A stretch of DNA of 64,000 bases, taken from positions 310,001 to 374,000 of the forward strand of contig NZ_CP081295.1 in the NCBI RefSeq assembly GCF_019711375.1, written 5' to 3'. The notes beneath the pieces were generated by a model that worked only from the letters and a program-made list of their open reading frames with translations, was not told the origin of the DNA and did not search any database. Source of the stretch: Qipengyuania aurantiaca. GTDB taxonomy: Bacteria > Pseudomonadota > Alphaproteobacteria > Sphingomonadales > Sphingomonadaceae. Position numbers and translations under genes: made by a program. Shown here in pieces: positions 46,089 through 56,435 of this stretch (the stretch's first letter is position 1; every line of letters starts with the position of its first letter).

Positions 46089-49000
46089 TCAGTAGTCGCG
46101 GGAAATTTCCGCGACGACACTTTCGCGGCCGATGGTCGAGACGCTTGCGAGCAGCGATAGCCAGCTCGTGACGCGGAACTCGACCTCGGTCGCGCTGTAT
46201 CCACGGCCGTCGGTGATGATTTCGACATAGAACCGGCGGCCGATATTCTTGCCCAGCGCCACGCCCGTCTGACGATTCAGCGCCGGGTCCGCCGACACGA
46301 TGCGCAGTCGGTCGAGACCGATGGCCGAACGCAGCTGGTTGATCGGATCGAGACCGCCCCCACCACGAAGACTCGCGACCGCCGCGCCCAACTGCAGGGC
46401 GTCGGTCGCCGAAAGCTCTGTAATCGAGCCCCCGAACAGCAGCCGCGCGAGAATTTCCTCTTCGGGCAGCGCCGGATCGGAGCTGAATGCTATTTCGGTC
46501 TGGGTCACCGTGCCGGTCACCGTGACGATCACCTCCACCCCGTCGGCCTCGGTCTCGGCGCGGATGTCGAGCGTGGGGTCGATCGGCACGTTCTCGTCGA
46601 AATCGATCTCGCCCCGCGTCAGTTCGAAGCGCGTGCCGGCGAAGGTGTAATCGCCGCGGACCACCGTTGCGCTGCCGCCGATGCGCGGATCGTCGGTCGT
46701 CCCGCGAAGGATGATGTCCGCGCCCCATTCGCTGTCGAGACCCATGCCGTCGACATCGATGCGGCTGCTGCCGCGTGCGTCGATGAGATAGCGCCAGGGA
46801 CGGCTTCCGGTCACTCGCGGCGCGCGGTCGGCAGGCGCGTTGATTTCGCGCGTCGAGATCCGCGGCAGGCGCATGTCCTCGGCTGCCGTGCCGAGTTTCC
46901 AGCTCGCCCGGTTGATCCGAACGCGCCCGGCAATGGTGCCGCCGAGCCCGTTGGAGACGATCCGCAGCGGTCCGCTGATGGTGGCGTCGAGACCGTTGGC
47001 GCGCAGCAGCCGCGCGTTGGTGGCCGAGGCGCGCAGGTCAAGCGTCGGCCCGCGAATCTCGGTGAAGCGGCCCTCGACCCGCTCGCCCAGCCCTTCGAGA
47101 TCGACGATGCCGCTGCCGCTGACCGTGCCGCCGTTGCCAGTGCTGCCGGAAAAGCGCGTAAGGTTGAGGCGCGACCCTGCGAAGGTCCCGCGCACGGTCA
47201 CGTCCTGGATGTCGGTGCCTGAAAGCGAACTGCGCACGCGCAGATCGTCGCTCGACACACGTCCCCGCACGGTCGGATTGGCCAGCGTGCCGCTCGCGTT
47301 GGCCGCAATGGCAACCGGCCCGGTGAGGTCGAACGCGTCGATCGCGGCAAGTCGCCAGAGGCTTTCTGCCGCGCCTTCATAGCGCAACTGCGCGTTGAGG
47401 TTGCCGGCGCGCAGCCGCTGGGTGAGATCGCCCGATTGCGGCAGGCCGGTGATGAGCGCCTGCACCCGGCCGCGCCTTATGTCCTCATTCGCCAGCACGG
47501 CGCGCGCTTCCAGCCTGTCCCCCTCCAGCCGCGCCAGCAGCGAGAGGTCGACCGGCTTGGAGGACAGGACCAGGCCCGAACGGGTGAGATCATCCACCTT
47601 CACCTTGGCAATGCCTGTGGGAAGGCCACCCTTGGGCTGGCGGAAGTCGATCGTCCCCGAAATCGTGCCGCCCATGCCGAGATCGCTGACGGCCACATCG
47701 ACCAGCGAGAGTGGCATGCCCGCAAGCTTCAGTTCCAGCGCGGTCTGGTCGGGTGCAAAGACGCCCGAGGCGATTGCCCCGCCGTCGCCATAGTCGAGCT
47801 GGGTCGGCGCAAGCCGCCACCCTCCCCCGTCGAGCGCGGTGAGGACCGCGCGGCGCGGCATGGAGATGCTGCGACCGGCGAATTGCCCGTCGGCGGCCAC
47901 CGCGATCCGGTCGGGCCGGAAGCGGGCGTTGAGGTCGAGCGCAAAGCGGTTGCCCCGGCGGCCCGTGATCGCTGCATCGATGCTGCCGACCCCGTCGACC
48001 ACCTCGCCCTGCGCCGCCATCCGCCCGATAAAGAGCGTGCCGTATTGCAGCCCCTGCGCGTTGGCCGTGCCGCTGAAGCTGTAGGAGCCGTCCCCCACTA
48101 CGCCGCTTGCGTCGACCTCGGCGCGGGCAATGGTGAGCTGCGTCTCGCCGCCGAACCGCGCGTTGCGGGCGGTGAGGTCGAGATCGACGCCCTGCCCGCC
48201 TCCGCGCGGCGCAAGCGCAACCGTGCCGTCGAGACCGCCGCCGCCTAGCGCAAGCGTGCCTTGCGCGCCGCCTTCGACCAGCAGCAGGTCGCCCGATACG
48301 TCGGTTTCGGAGACGACCAGCCGCTCGATGGAGATGCGCGTGGGGCCATTCTCGGGCGAATAGAGGCCAAGCGCGCCATTGAAGGGGCCGAGGACGGAAG
48401 AGCCTTCAGCGTCGATAGCAAAGCCCTCGTCCGTAGGCGCAATCGCGAGCCGCACATCTTCGAGCCCTGTGACGGGCCGTGCGAAGACCAATTCGGCCGT
48501 CGGTGCGCCGTCTTCCAGGCGCCCCTCCACGGTGAAGGGACCGTAGTCACTGTGCTCCCCGCGGCCGGCAAGCGTCGTGGTCGACCCGTCGATGGTGCCG
48601 TCGAGCGCAAGGGTGAGCTTTTCCGCATCGACCCGCAGGCGATCAAAATCGATCCCGGCGCCGCTGCGCGTAGCGATGCCGCCGCGCACGCGAATGGCAG
48701 GTCCGGCGAGGTTGGCGAGCGTATCGTTGCTGACCGGAGCGATGCGGCCATCCAGCGTGGCGCCAAGACGCCAGCCGCTGGGCAGGAGGTCGAAATCGAT
48801 CAGCGCGGTGCCGCCCGCTGTCCCGACATTGTCGAGCGCGATGCGGTCGGCGCGGACCGGTCCGCGTATCTGGTAGCGCCCCGCTTCGAGATCGCCGCGC
48901 AAGGCGAGATTGGCGGCCAGCCCCCGGAAGGCGATGCGCAGGTCCTCCCCTTCGAGGCGATTGCCTGAAAGGGTGAGCCGGCCGCGCCCGGTCCCGTCGA

Positions 49001-50288
49001 CAAGGCGCGGATCGACCAGCGCGTTGCCTGTCTCGACCCGTCCGACGCTCAGGGTCAGCGGCACCGTCCAGCGGCCGCCGTCGAAACGTGCGGTGCCCTG
49101 CTGCGAGAGGTTGGAAAGGCTCGTGGTGCCTAGCTCCAGGCGGCCGATGGCAAGGTCATGCACGATGGCCAGATCGGCGAAGGCGCCGTCCAGCGTCGCG
49201 TCCAGCCTGGCGTTCTCGAGCCTCAGTTCCGGTCCGAACAGCGCCGGATCGCGCAGGCTTGCGGCCAGTTCGTAATCGGACACACGGTTTTCGGCGAGGT
49301 CGACAAGTCCGTCGCCATCGAGACGCACCCCGCGTCCGATCAGGACGGTGTCGCCCTCGAAAGCGCGGTTGTCGATGGCGAGCCGTGCGCGCAGCGAAAC
49401 GTCCTCGCCCAGCGCATCGGCCACCGTGCCGGTCACGAAATCGGACGGGTCGAGCTTGCCGGTGAGGCCGAAGGTGCCATCGCGATTGGTGATGCGCAGG
49501 GCGGCAACGCGCTCTTCGCCGGACCGCGCAAGCAGCCCGCCCGTCCATTGCGACCAGCTGCCATCGCCCCAGACGCGCGCCGTAAGCCCGCGCGGCAGGC
49601 CCAGCATCTGCGCGAGCGGGCCGTCGTCTTCCGCCCGCACGATAGCGCCGAGGTCGAACCGGTCGCCATCGGGCTCGGCATCGATCAGCACCGTCAGCCA
49701 GTCCTGCTGGCCGAGCCGCGCGTTGCCGTCGACGAAGAGGCGGCGGTCCTCCACTTGCACTTCGGCGTCGAGATCGACGCGCTGCGCCGTGTCACCGGCA
49801 AGGCCGGGCGCGAGCGTCAGATTGTCGATGGAGAGCCTGTCGATGGAAATATCGAAGCCGGGGAGGATGGGATTGTCCTCCTCGCTCGGCAGGAATTCGG
49901 GCAAGCGCGCGAGCGTGGCACGGCGCGCGGTGAAGCTGTCGATGTCCAGCCGGTTGTCGAACCAGGCGCGCGGGTTCCAGTCGATCTCGGCGCGCGGGAT
50001 GGTGAGGAACACGCCTTCGGGATCGGACAGGCGCACGTCATGCAAGACCGCCTCGCCGTAAAGATCGCCCTCGATCCGCCCGATGCGGATGGTGAGGCCG
50101 TTGGGAAAGGTCTGCTTGGCGATCTGGCTGGCGAGGAAACGCTCGCCCAGCGGCGTGTTGAGGATCGCCAGCGCCGCGATGAGCAGCAGGATGGGTGCGC
50201 CGATGAGGATCGCGGCCCACTTGCCGATCCGGCGCTTGCGCCAGCGCTTCGGCTTGGTCGCCTCCACCGTTTCTTCCGTTTCGGCCAT
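46089..50288 (-). CDS. tamB: Translocation/assembly module protein TamB
   Basis: A 1399-residue AsmA-like bridge protein spanning the periplasm. It works with TamA in outer-membrane protein assembly and anterograde phospholipid transport. There is a basic cytoplasmic start, one transmembrane helix (about 25-47), and a long beta-taco region of repetitive hydrophobic strands. The C-terminal DUF490 domain has GGSITELSATDALQLG and NQLRSAIGLDRLRI. The ATG overlaps the tamA stop by one base (TGATG), so it is coupled to tamA. Confidence 0.96.
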   Translation of the reverse strand: MAETEETVEATKPKRWRKRRIGKWAAILIGAPILLLIAALAILNTPLGERFLASQIAKQTFPNGLTIRIGRIEGDLYGEAVLHDVRLSDPEGVFLTIPRAEIDWNPRAWFDNRLDIDSFTARRATLARLPEFLPSEEDNPILPGFDISIDRLSIDNLTLAPGLAGDTAQRVDLDAEVQVEDRRLFVDGNARLGQQDWLTVLIDAEPDGDRFDLGAIVRAEDDGPLAQMLGLPRGLTARVWGDGSWSQWTGGLLARSGEERVAALRITNRDGTFGLTGKLDPSDFVTGTVADALGEDVSLRARLAIDNRAFEGDTVLIGRGVRLDGDGLVDLAENRVSDYELAASLRDPALFGPELRLENARLDATLDGAFADLAIVHDLAIGRLELGTTSLSNLSQQGTARFDGGRWTVPLTLSVGRVETGNALVDPRLVDGTGRGRLTLSGNRLEGEDLRIAFRGLAANLALRGDLEAGRYQIRGPVRADRIALDNVGTAGGTALIDFDLLPSGWRLGATLDGRIAPVSNDTLANLAGPAIRVRGGIATRSGAGIDFDRLRVDAEKLTLALDGTIDGSTTTLAGRGEHSDYGPFTVEGRLEDGAPTAELVFARPVTGLEDVRLAIAPTDEGFAIDAEGSSVLGPFNGALGLYSPENGPTRISIERLVVSETDVSGDLLLVEGGAQGTLALGGGGLDGTVALAPRGGGQGVDLDLTARNARFGGETQLTIARAEVDASGVVGDGSYSFSGTANAQGLQYGTLFIGRMAAQGEVVDGVGSIDAAITGRRGNRFALDLNARFRPDRIAVAADGQFAGRSISMPRRAVLTALDGGGWRLAPTQLDYGDGGAIASGVFAPDQTALELKLAGMPLSLVDVAVSDLGMGGTISGTIDFRQPKGGLPTGIAKVKVDDLTRSGLVLSSKPVDLSLLARLEGDRLEARAVLANEDIRRGRVQALITGLPQSGDLTQRLRAGNLNAQLRYEGAAESLWRLAAIDAFDLTGPVAIAANASGTLANPTVRGRVSSDDLRVRSSLSGTDIQDVTVRGTFAGSRLNLTRFSGSTGNGGTVSGSGIVDLEGLGERVEGRFTEIRGPTLDLRASATNARLLRANGLDATISGPLRIVSNGLGGTIAGRVRINRASWKLGTAAEDMRLPRISTREINAPADRAPRVTGSRPWRYLIDARGSSRIDVDGMGLDSEWGADIILRGTTDDPRIGGSATVVRGDYTFAGTRFELTRGEIDFDENVPIDPTLDIRAETEADGVEVIVTVTGTVTQTEIAFSSDPALPEEEILARLLFGGSITELSATDALQLGAAVASLRGGGGLDPINQLRSAIGLDRLRIVSADPALNRQTGVALGKNIGRRFYVEIITDGRGYSATEVEFRVTSWLSLLASVSTIGRESVVAEISRDY

Positions 50289-52501
50289 CAGAAGGCCTGT
50301 CCCAGCGAGACATAGACCGCGACCGGCGCGTCATCCTCGTCCGGCGTCAGCGGGACGCCGACATCGACGCGCAAGGGGCCGAAGCCGGTGTGATAGCGCA
50401 GACCCACGCCCGCGCCGATCTTGATTTCCTCGAAGTTGGGCGTCGGACCGGGGCCGACCGAACCCGCATCGACGAAGGGCACGACCGAGACCGCGCCATC
50501 GAAAAAGCCGGTACGGATGCGCGCCTCTACCGCCAGTTCGACGAGGCTGCGGCCGCCTGTAGGTTCGCCCAGTTCGTCGCTCGGTCCGATCTTGCGATAG
50601 CCATAGCCGCGCACCGATCCGCCGCCGCCCGCGTAGAAGCGGCGCGAGGGCGCGATGTCGAGCAGATCGGCGCCGGGGATGCTGCCGAAGGTCGCGCGCC
50701 CGGCCAGCACCAGCTTGTCCCCGAGCGACTGGTAATAGCTGCCGTCGACCTGGCTGCGCAGGTAGAAGCTTTCGACGCTGTTGGTAGTGGAAGCCTCTGG
50801 CGAAAGGCGTGCGCCGAGACGGAACCCGCGCGTCGGATCGAGCAGATCGTCGGTCTGGTCGAGCAGGATCGTGCCCGGTAGCGCGGCGACGAAATAGGTC
50901 TGGCGCGGCTGGCTCACCCCATCGATGTCCGGTGGGCGTTCCTGCGTGGCGACCAGTTCGAGACCGCCCGACCAGCTGATTTCCTTCTGGAAGAGCAGCG
51001 TCGACTTGCGCTCGTAAATACCCACCAGCGCCACGGTGCGCGCATCGAAAGCTGGGCTGTCGATGGTGTTGGCGTACGCGTCCACCGTGAGAACGCGGTC
51101 ACGGCCGCCGAAATTGTTCTTGCGGAAGGTGACGCCGGCCAGCTGCTCCTGCGTCCCCACGATCCCGCGCAGGCGCAGCGCGCCTTCGGGCGGGAAGAGA
51201 TTGCGATGCTCCCAGCTTGCCTGCAGGCGGAAGCCTTCTTCCGAACCATAGCCGATGGCGCCCGCAATCGTGCGCAGCTTGGCGCGCGAGATATCGACGT
51301 CCATCGCCACAACCCCCGGCTGGTCGCCCTGCGGCGGCGTGACCTCGCGAGGCGTTACCGAAACCGACGAGACGAGCCCCGTCGCGGTGACGGCGCGGCG
51401 CAAGTCCATAGAAAGGCTGCGCTGGTAGGTCTCGCCCGGCTCGAAACGCGCGATGGTGGACAGGTGGCGGCCCGACAGGAAGCGCGGGTCGCTGCTCGTC
51501 ACTTTGCCGAAGACGTATTTGCCGTTGGGTTCGACGTTGAGCGTGAGATCGCCCTCGACCCGTTCATGGTCGATCAGCAACTGCGGCTCGTCGATGGCGG
51601 CAAAGGGATAGCCGGTCTCGCCCAGCGCGCGGTCGAGGTCGAACTGCTCCTGCAGGATCGTGTCGCTTTGCAGGAAATCGCCGGGATAGATGCCGAAGGT
51701 CTCGCGCAAGGCCTCGTAATCGGGCGCCGCGGAAAGATTGCCGAGGTTTACCGTGCCGACCTTGTAGCGATCGCCCGGAATGATGTCGAAGCGAACGGTC
51801 GGCTGCGCTTCGGCTGCGTCGTCGCCAGCCTGGATGCTGCCGATAGAGCGCAGCACCTGCCCGTCGTAATAGCCGTAGACGCGCAGCAGGTTGCCGAGCA
51901 GTTCCTCGTCCTCGCGCGCACGGGCGGCGAGCTGCGCGACATTGGCGTCCTCGTCCTCCAGCTCCTCGATTGTCGAAAGCGCTTCGTAGCGTTCGACGAA
52001 ATCGCCACGCTCGGAAAAGGGCGGCTCGGTCTGCGGAAAACCGAGTACGAGATTGTCGGCAAGGCGTTCGGTTTCCGCCTCCTCCAAAGCGACCTGCGAC
52101 TGGCCGAGATCGAGATCGGCGAACTCGATATCCTCTTCCGGCTCGAGCGGTTCGAAGCCCTCGATCGCAATGTCGTCCGGCCAGGCGAGATCGAGGCCGG
52201 GCGGTTCGGCGATGGGCGTTTCCGGATCGGGTGCGGTGACGTCGGACGGCTGGGATGTGTCCGCCCCTTTGGACGCCCATTCATCGGGGTTTTCGACCGC
52301 GCTGTCCGGAATCAGCTCTTCGAGACTTGCCGGAGCTTCGGGATCCTGCGCGGCCAGCGGCGTCGCCGCCAGCGCAAGCGCGGCGGCACACAGGGCCGGC
52401 GTCAGTAAAGAACGATCAGTCGGCGAGCTTGTATTCGCGCTGGCTGCCGTCCTTGGAGGGCATGGGTTCGCCGTCGCGTTCGCCGCGCGGTGCGGTTGCA
52501 C
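50288..52501 (-). CDS. tamA: Outer-membrane TamA (BamA/TamA family)
   Basis: An Omp85-family protein of about 700-740 residues: signal peptide (hydrophobic [15 protein letters not shown]), an acidic low-complexity stretch, POTRA domains, then a 16-strand barrel with the family block FVDAGSVG and the C-terminal strand ending in YVSLGQAF. The start is a problem. No ATG, GTG or TTG lies just before the signal helix; the nearest candidates are CTG 52405 and GTG 52501, the latter inside bpt. The stop overlaps tamB, and the start region abuts or overlaps bpt, forming a bpt-tamA-tamB unit. Confidence 0.9.
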   Translation of the reverse strand: MQPHRAANATANPCPPRTAASANTSSPTDRSLLTPALCAAALALAATPLAAQDPEAPASLEELIPDSAVENPDEWASKGADTSQPSDVTAPDPETPIAEPPGLDLAWPDDIAIEGFEPLEPEEDIEFADLDLGQSQVALEEAETERLADNLVLGFPQTEPPFSERGDFVERYEALSTIEELEDEDANVAQLAARAREDEELLGNLLRVYGYYDGQVLRSIGSIQAGDDAAEAQPTVRFDIIPGDRYKVGTVNLGNLSAAPDYEALRETFGIYPGDFLQSDTILQEQFDLDRALGETGYPFAAIDEPQLLIDHERVEGDLTLNVEPNGKYVFGKVTSSDPRFLSGRHLSTIARFEPGETYQRSLSMDLRRAVTATGLVSSVSVTPREVTPPQGDQPGVVAMDVDISRAKLRTIAGAIGYGSEEGFRLQASWEHRNLFPPEGALRLRGIVGTQEQLAGVTFRKNNFGGRDRVLTVDAYANTIDSPAFDARTVALVGIYERKSTLLFQKEISWSGGLELVATQERPPDIDGVSQPRQTYFVAALPGTILLDQTDDLLDPTRGFRLGARLSPEASTTNSVESFYLRSQVDGSYYQSLGDKLVLAGRATFGSIPGADLLDIAPSRRFYAGGGGSVRGYGYRKIGPSDELGEPTGGRSLVELAVEARIRTGFFDGAVSVVPFVDAGSVGPGPTPNFEEIKIGAGVGLRYHTGFGPLRVDVGVPLTPDEDDAPVAVYVSLGQAF

Positions 52502-53258
52502 GGGCGATGAGGCGCTTCTGCTCGGGTTCGGGCATGCGCTCCCAGCCGCCGCGGGTGAGACGTTCGAGCGGGCGGTAGCGGACCTTGTATTGCATACGGT
52601 CCGACCCTTCGACCCAGTAGCCGAGGTAGACATAGGGCAATCCGCTGTCAGCGGCGCGCCTGATGTGGTCGAGAATGATGTAGTTCCCAAGCCCGGCCCG
52701 ATCCTCAATCTCAGGGTCGTAGAAGCTGTAGATCATCGACAGCCCGTCGCCCTGCACGTCCGTGAGGCAGGCACCGACCAGTTTCCCTGGTTCGTTACCC
52801 ACTCCCGGTTCCCGATATTCAATGACATAGCTGGATACCGGTGTGTGTTCCACCATATCCGCAAAATCGCTTTCGTCCATCTCCGCCATGCCCCCGCCGG
52901 GGTGACGTGCCGCTAGATAGCGACGAAGCAGATCGTACTGCTCTTCGGTCGCCCAAGGGCGGCATTCGGAAGCGATCAGGTCGTCGTTCGCCTTGAGCGT
53001 GCGCTTCTGGCTGGACGAGGCTTTGAATTCCTGCGCCACGACGCGGACCGAGACACAGGCCTGGCAGTCGAGGCAGGACGGACGATAGGCGACGGTCTGG
53101 CTGCGGCGGAAACCGATGCGGCCCAGCGCTTCGTTCAGCTCGTCCGCGCTGTCGCCGCGCAATTCGGTGAAGACCTTCCGTTCGCTGCGCCCGGGCAGGT
53201 ACGGACACGGCGCGGGGCTGGTCACGAAAAACCTGGGAAAGCGGATGGGTGCCGTCAC
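52416..53258 (-). CDS. bpt: Aspartate/glutamate leucyltransferase (Bpt, N-end rule)
   Basis: A 280-residue aminoacyl-tRNA-protein transferase that attaches leucine to N-terminal Asp/Glu and sends proteins to ClpS/ClpAP. The N-terminal Cys block CLDCQAC and ATE-type C-terminal lines ([33 protein letters not shown]) are clear. The GTG start at 53258 is used because it gives a complete N-terminus; no ATG fits. The next gene, tamA, begins near its stop. A TTAA-N7-TTTA sequence lies about 40 nt upstream. Confidence 0.93.
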   Translation of the reverse strand: MTAPIRFPRFFVTSPAPCPYLPGRSERKVFTELRGDSADELNEALGRIGFRRSQTVAYRPSCLDCQACVSVRVVAQEFKASSSQKRTLKANDDLIASECRPWATEEQYDLLRRYLAARHPGGGMAEMDESDFADMVEHTPVSSYVIEYREPGVGNEPGKLVGACLTDVQGDGLSMIYSFYDPEIEDRAGLGNYIILDHIRRAADSGLPYVYLGYWVEGSDRMQYKVRYRPLERLTRGGWERMPEPEQKRLIARATAPRGERDGEPMPSKDGSQREYKLAD

Positions 53259-53350
53259 GGCCTGCGGGTCCTCTCGAATGCGACGTTCTATTCGTTAACA
53301 ACTCCTTTATGCATGACGAGGGTCCGACTTAAAAGACTATTAACCACGAA

Positions 53351-53384
53351 AAAGCGGGCGACCCGATGAGTCGCCCGCTTTCGA
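53351..53384 (-). terminator. Rho-independent terminator of threonine ammonia-lyase gene
   Basis: AAGCGGGCGAC pairs with GTCGCCCGCTT around CCGATGA, an 11-bp stem. It is followed on the minus strand by a T5 run. It lies just beyond the ilvA-type stop and upstream of bpt. Confidence 0.8.
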
Positions 53385-53420
53385 AGGACTTAGCCGTTAA
53401 GTTTTGGCGGGTAGGAACCC

Positions 53421-54674
53421 TTAGGCAAGCTCGGCCAATTCGACCGTATAGCCCTTGCCTTCCAGCTCCTTCACCAGCCGGTCGATTTGCGCGCCGTCGC
53501 GGGCCTCGCACTCGATTTCGGTAATCAGCCCCTTGGCGGGCAGCGTCGTGAAAATGCGCTGGTGGTAGATCTCGATGATGTTGACGTTGTGGGCGTTGAA
53601 CTCGCGCATGACCTTGTACAGCGCGCCCGGGCGATCCTGCAGCGTGATGCGCAGCCGCGCGAGACGGCCCTGGCGGGCAAGGTCGCGCACCAGCACATTG
53701 GCGAGCAGGCGCGTGTCGATATTCCCGCCGCACAGGACGAGACCCACGGTCTTGCCAGCGAATTTCTCGCGGTTGGACAGCACGGCTGCAAGCCCTGCAG
53801 CGCCAGCCCCTTCGACCACCGTCTTCTCGATTTGGAGCAGCAGCGAAACCGCGTGTTCCAGCGCCGGTTCGTCTACCAGCAGCACTTCGTCGACCAGTTG
53901 GGCGATGATCTGGCGCGTGAAAGCGCCCGGTTCCTTGACCGCGATCCCTTCGGCCAGCGTGTCGCCGCCGCAGGGCAGTTCGGTGCCGGTCACGTGCGAA
54001 TACATCGAGGGGTAAAGCTTCGCCTGCACGCCGACCATGTGGATGTTGGGATTGAGCGCCTTGGCGACGGTCGCCATGCCGCTCATCAACCCGCCGCCGC
54101 CGATGGGCACGACGAGGCAATCGAAGTCGAGCTTCTGCTCGAGCATTTCGAGCGCCACCGTGCCCTGCCCCGCCGCGACCTGCGGATCGTCGAAGGGATG
54201 GACGAAAGTCAGCCCCCGTTCCGCTTCCAGTTCGCGCGCATGGGCATAGGCTTCGTCGAAGGTTTCGCCGAACAGGACGACATTGCCGCCCACGCTTTCG
54301 GTCTGCATCACCTTCACGCTCGGCGTGGTCGAGGGCATGACGATGGTCACCGGCACACCGAGGCGGCGGCCGTGGTACGACAGCCCCTGCGAATGGTTGC
54401 CCGCCGAGGCAGCAATCACGCCCTTCGCCCGCTGTTCATCCGACAACTGGAGCAGCGCGTTGAGCGCGCCGCGTTCCTTGTAGGCGGCGGTAAACTGGTG
54501 GTTCTCGAACTTCAGCCAGATATCGGCGCCGGTAATTTCCGACAGCGTGATAGAGCGCATCATCGGCGTCTTCACCACCGCGCCGTCGATCCGCTCGGCG
54601 GCGGCGCGCACTAGGTCGAGTGTCAGCTGGTCGGTCGCGTGCTCAGCGCTACGCAAGGGAGATGCCTTGGTCAT
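53421..54674 (-). CDS. Threonine ammonia-lyase with ACT domain
   Basis: A 417-residue PLP enzyme converting threonine to 2-oxobutanoate for isoleucine synthesis or catabolism. The PLP lysine is in QFTAAYKERGALN, the glycine loop is PIGGGGLMSG and CGGNID follows. The C-terminal 80 residues form one ACT domain (RLRITLQDRPGALYKVM), as in the TdcB/IlvA hybrid forms, suggesting allosteric control. The start is ATG 54674; upstream in-frame codons to 54710 are unlikely. Confidence 0.92.
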   Translation of the reverse strand: MTKASPLRSAEHATDQLTLDLVRAAAERIDGAVVKTPMMRSITLSEITGADIWLKFENHQFTAAYKERGALNALLQLSDEQRAKGVIAASAGNHSQGLSYHGRRLGVPVTIVMPSTTPSVKVMQTESVGGNVVLFGETFDEAYAHARELEAERGLTFVHPFDDPQVAAGQGTVALEMLEQKLDFDCLVVPIGGGGLMSGMATVAKALNPNIHMVGVQAKLYPSMYSHVTGTELPCGGDTLAEGIAVKEPGAFTRQIIAQLVDEVLLVDEPALEHAVSLLLQIEKTVVEGAGAAGLAAVLSNREKFAGKTVGLVLCGGNIDTRLLANVLVRDLARQGRLARLRITLQDRPGALYKVMREFNAHNVNIIEIYHQRIFTTLPAKGLITEIECEARDGAQIDRLVKELEGKGYTVELAELA

Positions 54675-54785
54675 GCCCCTGCCCCTAGGGTTCGGAAAGC
54701 GCGCGCGCAATCGCGATAAGGGTTTGCCTGCGCCAAGCTATGCCTTATCGCTGGCACCCAAACGAATTTCCCGGGGTCCTTTCAC

Positions 54786-56435
54786 ATGAAAATCAAGCTT
54801 CTCGCCGCCCTCATGGCCAGCGCCATCGCCATGCCCGCGCATGCCGACGTGCTGGTGGAAAACGTCAAGGGCGTGACGCTCGACGAGAATGGCGCGGTGA
54901 AGCGCTTCGAAGCGCTGGTGATCGACGACGATGGCAAGATCACCCAGCTGATCGAGCGCGGACAGGACCGCCCCCGCACCGATTATCTCGAGGATGGCGA
55001 AGGCAGGGTCATGCTGCCCGGCATGATCGATGCGCATGGCCATGTCATGGGCGTGGGCTTCGGCGCGCTGACGCTCGACCTGTCCGACACCAATTCGCTG
55101 GAAGAGGCGCTGGACAAGATCCGCGCCTTCGCCGCCGAGAACGAGGCGCGCCCGTGGATCCTCGGTCGCGGCTGGAACCAGGAAAAATGGGGCCTCGGGC
55201 GCTTCCCCACCGCTGCCGAACTCGACAGCGCCGTGGCCGATCGCCCGGTCTACCTCGCCCGTGTCGATGGCCACGCGGGCTGGGCCAACAGCCTCGCCAT
55301 GCGCGCGGCCAACATCACCTCGTCCAGCAAATCGCCTGCCGGTGGCCGGATCGAGAAGCTGGCCGACGGCAAGACGCCTTCGGGCATCTTCGTCGATGCG
55401 GCGGAAGAGCTGATGAACGCCGCCGTCCCCGCCCCGCGCCCGAACGAGCGCGACCTCGCCTTCGCCGAAGCGCAGAAGGTGCTGCACAGCTACGGCATCA
55501 CGGCCATCGCCGACATGGGCACCACGATCGAGGACTGGCAGGCCTTCCGCCGCGCAGGCGACAACGGCTCGCTCACCCTGCGGATCATGTCCTACGCCGC
55601 CGGACCCGACCAGATGAACCTGATCGCCGGGGCAACCCCTTCGCCCTGGCTCTATGACGATAAGCTGCGGATGAACGGGGTGAAGCTCTATCTCGACGGC
55701 GCGCTGGGCAGCCGCGGCGCCTGGCTCAAGCAGCCCTATGCCGACGATCCGGGCAACACCGGCCTGCCGCTGACCCCGCCGGCCGCCTTGCGCAATATTC
55801 TCGTCCGCGCGGCGCAGGGCAATTTCCAGCCCGCCGTCCACGCCATCGGCGATGCCGCCAACGCCGAGGCGCTGAACGCCATCTCCGAGATCGCCGAAAG
55901 CTACGGCGGCGATCGCCGCTGGCGTATCGAACACGTCCAGATCGTCGATCCCGCGGACCTGCCCAAGCTCGCCCAGCACGGCATCATCGCCAGCATGCAG
56001 CCCGTCCACCAGACGAGCGACATGTTCATGGCCGAAGCCCGCCTCGGGCAGGACCGGCTGGGCGGTGCCTATGCGTGGAACAGCATTCTCCAGCTCGGCG
56101 GTCGCCTCGCCTTCGGGTCGGACACGCCGGTGGAATCGCCCGATCCCTTCGCCGGGCTGGCGGTGGCGATCACGCGCAGCAACGCGGCTGGCGAGCCGTT
56201 CGGCGGCTGGCGCCCGACCGAGCGGGTAACGCGCGAACAGGCGCTGGCAGGCTTCACCGCCGATGCCGCCTATGCGGGATTTGCCGAGGGGCGCTTCGGA
56301 CGGCTTCTGCCCGGCGAGAGGGCCGACTTCATCCTCGTCGACACGGATCCCCTGCTGGCGACGCCGGAAGAAATCCGCGCCACCACGGTGCATGAAACCT
56401 GGGTCGGCGGGCGGAAGGTCTACGAAGCCGACTGA
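54786..56435 (+). CDS. Exported amidohydrolase family protein (YtcJ-like)
   Basis: A 549-residue amidohydrolase-3 type metal hydrolase with a signal peptide (residues 1-20, ending AHAD). Metal ligands: the HxH in MIDAHGH, VHAIGDAAN and the terminal Asp in FGSDTPVESPDPF. Its substrate is unknown and the family ranges from cyclic amides to N-acyl amino acids. The 3' end overlaps tatC, which runs the other way, by 16 nt. ATG 54786 is preceded by only a weak ribosome site. Confidence 0.9.
   Translation: MKIKLLAALMASAIAMPAHADVLVENVKGVTLDENGAVKRFEALVIDDDGKITQLIERGQDRPRTDYLEDGEGRVMLPGMIDAHGHVMGVGFGALTLDLSDTNSLEEALDKIRAFAAENEARPWILGRGWNQEKWGLGRFPTAAELDSAVADRPVYLARVDGHAGWANSLAMRAANITSSSKSPAGGRIEKLADGKTPSGIFVDAAEELMNAAVPAPRPNERDLAFAEAQKVLHSYGITAIADMGTTIEDWQAFRRAGDNGSLTLRIMSYAAGPDQMNLIAGATPSPWLYDDKLRMNGVKLYLDGALGSRGAWLKQPYADDPGNTGLPLTPPAALRNILVRAAQGNFQPAVHAIGDAANAEALNAISEIAESYGGDRRWRIEHVQIVDPADLPKLAQHGIIASMQPVHQTSDMFMAEARLGQDRLGGAYAWNSILQLGGRLAFGSDTPVESPDPFAGLAVAITRSNAAGEPFGGWRPTERVTREQALAGFTADAAYAGFAEGRFGRLLPGERADFILVDTDPLLATPEEIRATTVHETWVGGRKVYEAD

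Noticed and set aside
53329..53344. TTAA-N8-TTAA near the ilvA terminator, at first read as a CtrA box
   Set aside because: The spacer is 8, not 7, and the site lies between a terminator and bpt.
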